From contig JACCRD010000244.1 in NCBI GenBank assembly GCA_013813755.1, positions 1 through 5,528 on the forward strand: a stretch of 5,528 bases of DNA, given 5' to 3'. The notes beneath the pieces are model-generated. The model searched no databases and was not told where the DNA came from. It saw only the letters and a list, made by a program, of their open reading frames with translations. This document shows, piece after piece, positions 1-4,495 of this stretch. The DNA comes from Acidobacteriota bacterium (GTDB lineage Bacteria; Acidobacteriota; Blastocatellia; Pyrinomonadales; Pyrinomonadaceae). Position 1 is the first letter of the stretch. Each line of letters opens with the position of its first letter. The position numbers and the translations under genes are program-made.

Positions 1-1125
1 ACGCACACGCACATTCCAATGACGCTTTTTCGAGGCATTTCGGACGATTTGGATTTGCAGGAGTGGCTCACGAAATATATCTTTCCAGCCGAAGCCAAAA
101 ATGTGACGGAAGATTTTGTCCGCGTCGGAACAAGGCTCGGACTCGCAGAAATGATTCGCGGCGGCACGACGACTTTCTGCGATATGTATTATTTTGAAGA
201 CGCAATCGCGGACGAAACTGCTAGAGCCGGAATGCGCGGCGTTCTAGGCGAAACGATTATTGATTTTCCCGTTCCCGATAACAAAACGCACGAACAGGCG
301 CTTGCCTACACGGAAAAGTTTGTCAATAAATGGAAAAATCATCCGCTGATCGTTCCTGCATTTGCGCCGCACGCCGCCTACACGGTCAGCGAAGCGCATC
401 TCGGAAACATCAAAAGATCAGCCGACAAATTAAACGCTGCCGTCGTCATTCATGTCGCCGAAACGCAAACCGAAGTCGAAGATATTCTCAAACAAAAAAA
501 TTTAAGACCGATTGAATATCTCGACAAAATTAATTTTTTAAACAACCGCACGATTGCCGCGCATGTCGTTTTCGCCAATGAAAATGAAATCAATATTCTA
601 AAGAATCGCGGGGTCGGCGTAGCGCATAACCCGCAGTCTAATATGAAGTTAGCGTCAGGTGTCGCGCCTGTTCCGCAGATGCTTCTCAAAAACTTGCCAG
701 TCGGTTTAGGGACTGACGGCGCCGCTTCAAACAACGATCTTAATTTATGGGAGGAAATGGATACGGCGGCGAAACTGCACAAAGTTTTTGCGCGTGACCC
801 GAAAGTTTTAACTGCTGAACAGGCATTTGAAATGGCGACCATTCGTGGCGCGCAGGCGCTTCATCTGGGAAATTTGATCGGTTCGATTGAAACGGGAAAA
901 CGCGCCGACATTACGATTGTCGATTTTGGAGCGCTGCATCAAACTCCTTTTTATAACGTCTATTCACACCTTGTTTACGCGACGAAGGCGAGCGACGTGC
1001 GAACGGTCGTCATCAACGGAAAAGTCGTAATGCGCGACCGGCGTTTGCTCACCCTAAACGAAAATGTTATAAAGAAAGACGCAAACGCATATCAGAAAAA
1101 AATCATCAAAAGTTTATTAAGATAA
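1..1125 (+). CDS. mtaD: MTA/SAH deaminase-type amidohydrolase, 5' end off the window
   Basis: Metal-dependent amidohydrolase (COG0402 style), most like 5-methylthioadenosine/S-adenosylhomocysteine deaminase, a cytosolic enzyme that deaminates the adenine ring of these by-products to the inosine form. The frame is open from base 1. Residues 1-4 read THTH, the HxH metal site that follows strand 1 of the TIM barrel, so the ATG at 19 is internal and roughly 55 N-terminal residues are missing. Other visible motifs, numbered from base 1: GGTTTFCDMYY near 54, APHAAYT (His124), HVAET (His151, Glu154), AHVVF (His188), NPQSNMKLASG near 210, GTDGAASNN (Asp239), and the C-terminal INGKVVMRDRRLLT block typical of this family. 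All metal and catalytic positions that can be seen are present, so it should be active. Substrate is inferred: related chlorohydrolase, guanine deaminase and SsnA-type enzymes share these motifs. The stop is TAA at 1123-1125. Confidence 0.88.
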   Translation, partial: THTHIPMTLFRGISDDLDLQEWLTKYIFPAEAKNVTEDFVRVGTRLGLAEMIRGGTTTFCDMYYFEDAIADETARAGMRGVLGETIIDFPVPDNKTHEQALAYTEKFVNKWKNHPLIVPAFAPHAAYTVSEAHLGNIKRSADKLNAAVVIHVAETQTEVEDILKQKNLRPIEYLDKINFLNNRTIAAHVVFANENEINILKNRGVGVAHNPQSNMKLASGVAPVPQMLLKNLPVGLGTDGAASNNDLNLWEEMDTAAKLHKVFARDPKVLTAEQAFEMATIRGAQALHLGNLIGSIETGKRADITIVDFGALHQTPFYNVYSHLVYATKASDVRTVVINGKVVMRDRRLLTLNENVIKKDANAYQKKIIKSLLR

Positions 1126-1128
1126 CAC

Positions 1129-1169
1129 AGCAGGTTTTCAGAGAAACTTGCTTAAAAGTGTTTTTGAAA
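1129..1169 (+). terminator. Two overlapping hairpins after the amidohydrolase gene; possible terminator
   Basis: Hairpin A pairs GCAGGTTT (1130-1137) with AAACTTGC (1144-1151) around a 6-base loop, with one G-T wobble and an extra A-T pair at 1129/1152. Hairpin B pairs 1136-1149 with 1156-1169 around loop GCTTAA: 13 of 14 positions pair, two of them G-T wobbles. The arms overlap at 1144-1149, so only one can form at a time. A run of five T lies at 1161-1165 and a longer T-rich stretch at 1187-1197, which could help release RNA from the upstream gene. Neither hairpin is followed directly by a clean U-tract, so the terminator call is weak. It also overlaps the candidate promoter. Confidence 0.3.
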
Positions 1170-1229
1170 TCATAATAGACCAAACATTTTTTTATTTTAA
1201 CCGTCAGAGCGGGATGCCAAAACTTGCTT
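1144..1229 (+). repeat. 10-bp direct repeat AAACTTGCTT flanking the promoter region
   Basis: The sequence AAACTTGCTT occurs at 1144-1153 and again, identically, at 1220-1229, 76 bases apart. The first copy forms an arm of the hairpins and contains the candidate -35. The second lies in the leader, just after a short open frame begins. Two exact copies of a 10-mer in a 154-bp gap are unusual but could be chance. A regulator-binding role is speculation. Confidence 0.35.
1148..1176 (+). promoter_or_regulatory. Candidate sigma70 promoter for the TonB-C gene
   Basis: TTGCTT at 1148-1153 and CATAAT at 1171-1176 are separated by exactly 17 bases. The -10 matches the consensus at 5 of 6 positions, the -35 at only 3 of 6. 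Transcription would begin near 1183 and leave a leader of about 97 bases before the start codon at 1280. AT-rich DNA makes such matches common by chance, and the -35 lies inside the inverted repeats described separately. Confidence 0.3.
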
Positions 1230-1279
1230 TGACCTTCGCGGAAAAAACCAAAATTCTGCGACCGCAGAGGAGACCCTAA
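1214..1279 (+). other. Short leader open frame (21 codons) ending at the next start codon
   Basis: An ATG at 1214 opens 21 codons that end in TAA at 1277-1279, directly abutting the ATG at 1280 in the same frame. The peptide begins MPKLALTF and ends RPQRRP. The last codons before the stop contain the Shine-Dalgarno bases of the next gene as AGG AGA, so a translating ribosome would pass over that site. The frame's own ribosome site is poor: a purine-rich AGAGCGGG sits right against its ATG with no spacer. It may be chance rather than a translated leader peptide. Confidence 0.15.
1266..1273 (+). promoter_or_regulatory. Shine-Dalgarno site of the TonB-C gene
   Basis: AGAGGAGA lies with a 7-base gap between its GAGGAG core (1267-1272) and the ATG at 1280. 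This fixes the start of the downstream gene. A small hairpin, TCTGC (1255-1259) with GCAGA (1264-1268) around loop GACC, would cover the first part of the site if it forms in the mRNA. Confidence 0.75.
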
Positions 1280-2599
1280 ATGCCGCTCAATCTTAGAAAT
1301 ATATCCGCTTCCTTTTCACTTATTTTTGTATTCGCTCTTTCTGGTTTAGCCCAGACGCACACATCCGGCGACGTGATGCGCGGCAGAGTGTCGAAAGCGA
1401 AAGCCTTTATCGCCGTCAGAAACTACAACGCGGCGATTTACGAGCTGGAAAATATCCGTCGCGAAACCGGCGACCCGACCGTTAACGGCGTGATTAATGT
1501 TTTGCTGATGAATTCATACCTCGAGCAGAGCGATTATAAACGCGCGCAGGAATTTTTGAAAGAGCTTTCCAGCCCGCAAAAATTAAAAAGCGCGAACGCC
1601 GCGTCTAGCTATTTTGCGGTTGCCGGACAGGTTGTAAAGGGCGCGCGTAGCCAACTCGAACGTTATCGGGCGCTTGGCTTAAGCGTGTCTGACCGCAACT
1701 TACCGCTCGAAGCCGCCACCGACATCGAGAAAATGCGTGAAACTTTGGAAATGGTTGTTGCTCAGTCAAAAATTTTGAGCGCGGATAAAAATCAGACTTC
1801 CAATGCAATGGCGCTGCTCGAAGAAGCGACCAGCGCGAGAAGCGGTTTGGCGCGTGATGATTTTGACGTAACGCGCTGGAAAAACGAAACCGCCGACGCG
1901 CGTGAAACGCTCGCTAATTCGAGCAGTGTAGTCGTTAATGCGGTCAATGAACCAAACGCGCCGATTATTAAAAATGAAGCTGTCGCCAATCCTTCGGTTG
2001 TTAATTCTAATACCACTGCCGCCGCCGCTGTCGCTTCTCCGCAAACAAATACGGTAATTCAAACGATTCCGAATGCTTCGATTGAAAAACCAAGAATTAG
2101 CGAAACAGCGGCAGCAAAAAATAATAAAATTGAAACTCCGGTTTCCATTCCCGTAAAACAGCCGACCCAAATTGCAGACGCGCAAACGGCTCAAAATAAA
2201 TCAGTGGAGGCAAGAAGCCGCCGGGTTGAAACTGCGCCTTCCGAAAATTCTTTAGGTCGGAATAATAATCCTGAACCTCAAGTATTAAATGCTGCTAATA
2301 CAGAAAATTCAAAAGAAATCTCGCCGATGAAAGTTGGTTCGCTGATTGAATACGCCACTAAGAAAACTAATCCGGTATATCCCGTGAGCGCAAAAACATT
2401 GCGGATGACCGGCGTGGTGAAAGTTGAATTAGTAATTGATGAAACCGGACAGGTGGCGGAAGTTGGAAATGCGAGTGGTCCGGCGATGCTCCAGAGAGCG
2501 GCAACTGATGCGATCAAGAAATGGAAGTTTAAGCCTTTTGTCCGCGGCGGCGAATCGGTCAAAGCGACAGGTTTCGTGAGCTTCAATTTTAGTTTATAA
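1280..2599 (+). CDS. Exported protein with TPR-like region and TonB C-terminal domain
   Basis: The 439-residue product starts with a signal peptide: Arg6, a hydrophobic core around 10-23, and likely cleavage after GLA (24). Residues about 34-96 look like a TPR-type helix pair (AFIAVRNYNAAIYELENI, then LLMNSYLEQSDYKRAQEFL), followed by more helix to about 205. Residues about 215-350 are a low-complexity linker rich in Asn, Ala, Ser, Val and Thr. The end (about 359-439) is a TonB C-terminal domain: NPVYP near 364, GVVKVELVIDETGQV, then AIKKWKFKPF and a final VSFNFSL strand. Classic TonB transmits proton-motive energy to outer-membrane receptors, but it is anchored by an uncleaved N-terminal helix. 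Here the N-terminus looks cleavable and the usual Pro-rich spacer is replaced, so this is probably a periplasmic or envelope protein using the TonB-C fold for protein contact. Its exact role is unknown. It has its own promoter candidate and is convergent with the pilus-type operon. Confidence 0.85.
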   Translation: MPLNLRNISASFSLIFVFALSGLAQTHTSGDVMRGRVSKAKAFIAVRNYNAAIYELENIRRETGDPTVNGVINVLLMNSYLEQSDYKRAQEFLKELSSPQKLKSANAASSYFAVAGQVVKGARSQLERYRALGLSVSDRNLPLEAATDIEKMRETLEMVVAQSKILSADKNQTSNAMALLEEATSARSGLARDDFDVTRWKNETADARETLANSSSVVVNAVNEPNAPIIKNEAVANPSVVNSNTTAAAAVASPQTNTVIQTIPNASIEKPRISETAAAKNNKIETPVSIPVKQPTQIADAQTAQNKSVEARSRRVETAPSENSLGRNNNPEPQVLNAANTENSKEISPMKVGSLIEYATKKTNPVYPVSAKTLRMTGVVKVELVIDETGQVAEVGNASGPAMLQRAATDAIKKWKFKPFVRGGESVKATGFVSFNFSL

Positions 2600-2609
2600 A
2601 ACGCTTCGT

Positions 2610-3344
2610 CTAACGTAGATTTCTTCCTGAATTTCTGGAAGAATTTGAATTCATATTATTACGTCCTCTGCCAGAACCTGATCTGTTTGTTCCGCTCGCA
2701 CGAAAAAGCGGTGTGAAAATCCATTTGCTGTGATTTTCAACGCCGTAATAAGCAAGGACGGAAGTGCTTCGGCTCTGGCTCGCAACGCCAATAAAAGGCG
2801 TATTTTCAGATAAAGTTTCCATTTCCTCTTCTGATTCTTCTTTCAAATCCTCGTCACTCTCGGTGTTGACAATATTAACCAGAGGAAGCGCGTAAGCATC
2901 AAGAAATTGAGCGGATGGGGGAAGTTCTCCATCATTATAAATCTGCACGCGCCGTCCAAAACTTAAAAAAGCCTGACTGTCCGGTTTTATCAACCGCCAT
3001 TTTCCGTCTTCGGAAAGCGGATCGATCGCCGCCGAAGAGCGCAGGATCTGGCGTTTTTTCGTGCCTTGCGGAATGCCTTCGAGCAATTCGTCAATCGAAT
3101 CGGGAAGTTTTCTTCCCTGATGAAATGTTATATATTGCCGGATCGCGTCGGCCACTTCTTCGCCGCGCCGAATCGCTTCGAGTTCCTTTTCGCGCTGGAC
3201 GCTCTGCTGGACGGTCGGCGCGACGGCAAGCAGAGCGATGGCGAAAAGCGTCATCACCGCCATCACCGCGAGTAGAGACATTCCGCGCTCCGCATCAAGT
3301 TTAAAAGCGAACACCGCCGCGCCGGATGTTTTTCGCGCACTCAT
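2610..3344 (-). CDS. Pseudopilin-like type II secretion / type IV pilus minor subunit
   Basis: The 244-residue product has a prepilin-style N-terminus: a 21-residue leader ending AERG, then MSLLAVMAVMTLFAIALLAV as the hydrophobic helix (about 22-42). The Glu normally found at +5 of mature pilins is Ala26 here. After the helix come QREKELEAIRRGEEVADAIRQY (about 50-71), LPDSIDELLEG, and a distal IGVASQSRST...YYG...W.FTPL block. This arrangement is familiar from GspG-like pseudopilin proteins of Acidobacteriota and Deltaproteobacteria. Residues 161-180 are strongly acidic, and the last ~25 residues are Arg/Asn/Ser/Gly-rich. The start chosen is the ATG at 3344, 25 bp after the upstream gene's stop, because it gives a leader of normal size. 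The frame stays open to 3521, but that extension lies inside the neighbouring gene and gives an Arg-rich, implausible sequence. No strong Shine-Dalgarno precedes 3344, so translation may depend on the upstream gene. Confidence 0.75.
   Translation of the reverse strand: MSARKTSGAAVFAFKLDAERGMSLLAVMAVMTLFAIALLAVAPTVQQSVQREKELEAIRRGEEVADAIRQYITFHQGRKLPDSIDELLEGIPQGTKKRQILRSSAAIDPLSEDGKWRLIKPDSQAFLSFGRRVQIYNDGELPPSAQFLDAYALPLVNIVNTESDEDLKEESEEEMETLSENTPFIGVASQSRSTSVLAYYGVENHSKWIFTPLFRASGTNRSGSGRGRNNMNSNSSRNSGRNLR
2621..2643. terminator. Weak hairpin near the convergent gene ends
   Basis: TTCTTCC (2621-2627) pairs with GGAAGAA (2637-2643) around a 9-base loop, 21 bp past the TonB-C gene's stop and inside the last codons of the pseudopilin gene. 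On the plus strand it is followed by only TTTG, so it is a poor intrinsic terminator for the rightward gene. It is the only hairpin of note in the convergence zone. Confidence 0.22.
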
Positions 3345-3369
3345 AATCGACCGACAGCTTAATTTTTTT

Positions 3370-4458
3370 CTAAAATCTCGGATCATCATCTTCGTCATTG
3401 ATGGGCGGTTGCGGCGGTTGGGGCGGCGGTTGCTGCGGATTATATTGCGGAATATTACTCGGAATACCCGGAATTCCCTGTGGCGGAACATACATCGGCT
3501 GAGGAACCGTCTGCTGATCAAGTTTCGGATTACTGTTGGGATTATCCGCTGACGCGTTTTGTCCGGGCGCCGGGCGATAAAGCGCGAGTTTATATCGGAA
3601 GCCTAAATTTACGTCTTCAAGAACAGTTTCGTTAACCGAAATGCTGACCAGACGAAAGCGTCCATTAACAATGTCGTTAAGACGCGCGCTATACGGTGGC
3701 GACGCGGGAGTCTTGCCCTGTTCCTGAAAATAAGCCGTGTCGTTGTTGGCGCATTTGCGTCCGATCATTCCGATGTATTGAAACTGCGGCGTTGGGGGCG
3801 CCTGCACATTGAGTATCACCGGGTTTGAAAAAAGTTTGCCGTCCGGCGTGCGAACCATAATTGAGACCGGTCCCGCGCCGGCGATAAAATTCGAAGGGAT
3901 TTCCGCGGAGAGCTGCTGCGGGCTGACAAAAGTTGTCGGAATCGGATTTCCGTTAAATAAAATCATCGAGTCCGGCGTAAATTTATCGCCGCTGACATCC
4001 ATCCGAAAAGATTTTGAACCGGCATAAACGCTCTGCGGGGTGACAAAGCCAACAAGAAGCGACGGAGCCGGAGTCGGAGCCGGAGTCGGATAAGGTGTTT
4101 CCGCTCTTATCACAATCGGCGGCGCAACATACGGCGTTGGCGGCGGCGGTTCATAAAAAGCAAAAATGTTTCTGCCGGCGTCGGGCGCGTAAAATGCTCC
4201 GGGACTATAACTTATCGGAGTTGTTGTATATCCAAAAATTATTTCTTCATTACTTGGAAGCGCGGCAATATCCGAGCTATTTCTCGGTGAACCGCTCGGC
4301 GTCGGCGAAGCGGAAGCGGATACAGTAACATTTGTTTTGCGGCTCGGATAAAGCCCGATAATGTTGTAACCAATCGCCAATACCGCCATCGCGCCAAGCC
4401 CAATGAGCGCGATTATTTTATTTCTTTCCGCCGGACTTTTTCCTTCAAATAATTTCAT
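3370..4458 (-). CDS. PilP/GspC-like inner-membrane protein with an IPT/TIG domain
   Basis: The 362-residue product has a short basic cytoplasmic start, one membrane helix (about 16-37) and a Pro/Ser/Thr-rich periplasmic spacer. GRNIFAFYE at 95-103 resembles the short motif before the homology region in GspC/PilP proteins. After a second Pro-rich stretch comes an IPT/TIG immunoglobulin-like domain (about 134-218: GFVTPQSVYAGS, ILFNGNPIPTTFVSPQQLSAEIP, GPVSIMVRTPDGKLFSNPVILNV). A small beta domain follows at about 225-292 (FQYIGMIGR, TAYFQEQG, LNDIVNGRFRLVSISVNETVLED), fitting the PilP/GspC homology region that binds secretins. The tail is Pro/Gln-rich and ends DEDDDPRF. PilP is normally a short lipoprotein; the helix anchor here is GspC-like. 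The gene sits 35 bp after the PilO-like gene and 25 bp before the pseudopilin gene, so all three are probably co-transcribed. The ATG at 4458 has only a weak, close GAG upstream. The TIG call is firm; the PilP/GspC match rests on pattern and context. Confidence 0.75.
   Translation of the reverse strand: MKLFEGKSPAERNKIIALIGLGAMAVLAIGYNIIGLYPSRKTNVTVSASASPTPSGSPRNSSDIAALPSNEEIIFGYTTTPISYSPGAFYAPDAGRNIFAFYEPPPPTPYVAPPIVIRAETPYPTPAPTPAPSLLVGFVTPQSVYAGSKSFRMDVSGDKFTPDSMILFNGNPIPTTFVSPQQLSAEIPSNFIAGAGPVSIMVRTPDGKLFSNPVILNVQAPPTPQFQYIGMIGRKCANNDTAYFQEQGKTPASPPYSARLNDIVNGRFRLVSISVNETVLEDVNLGFRYKLALYRPAPGQNASADNPNSNPKLDQQTVPQPMYVPPQGIPGIPSNIPQYNPQQPPPQPPQPPINDEDDDPRF
4064..4090 (-). repeat. 12-bp tandem repeat in the TIG-protein gene
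   Basis: GGAGCCGGAGTC is repeated exactly twice, followed by GGA. On the coding strand it encodes the Pro-Thr-Pro-Ala spacer just before the TIG domain. It looks like a simple in-frame spacer expansion. Confidence 0.8.
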
Positions 4459-4472
4459 TTCTCGTAAATAAT

Positions 4473-4495
4473 TTTAAAACCTCTGTTTAAAACCT
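4473..4495 (-). repeat. 10-bp direct repeat in the gap between the PilO-like and TIG-protein genes
   Basis: TTTAAAACCT occurs at 4473-4482 and 4486-4495 (plus-strand reading), a 13-bp period. The second copy runs into the PilO-like stop codon. On the coding strand the repeats read AGGTTTTAAA. The first AGAGG-like stretch is about 21 bases from the next ATG, too far for a normal ribosome site. This could be a regulatory or RNA-processing site, or simply a small duplication. Confidence 0.5.

Noticed and set aside
19..21. ATG at 19 as the amidohydrolase start
   Set aside because: The frame is open to base 1, and the residues before this Met are THTHIP, the metal-binding HxH motif of the family. 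The gene continues past the left edge.
450..842. 130-codon minus-strand open frame opposite the amidohydrolase
   Set aside because: It has no recognisable domain and lies fully antisense to a gene with clear family motifs.
1229..1257. Second promoter (TTGACC at 1229, AATTCT at 1252)
   Set aside because: The -10 is poor, and the start of transcription would fall almost on the Shine-Dalgarno, leaving no usable leader.
1766..2194. 142-codon minus-strand open frame opposite the TonB-C protein's linker
   Set aside because: Its Arg/Phe/Ile/Asn-rich composition mirrors the low-complexity linker on the other strand. No motif or ribosome site supports it.
2587..2601. TTTTA/TAAAA inverted repeat at the TonB-C gene stop as a terminator
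   Set aside because: It is a five-base A/T-only stem overlapping the stop codon, too weak to support termination.
3345..3521. N-terminal extension of the pseudopilin up to 3521
   Set aside because: It overlaps the TIG protein's coding end by about 150 bp and gives an Arg-rich sequence typical of a shadow frame. The ATG at 3344 gives a normal prepilin leader.
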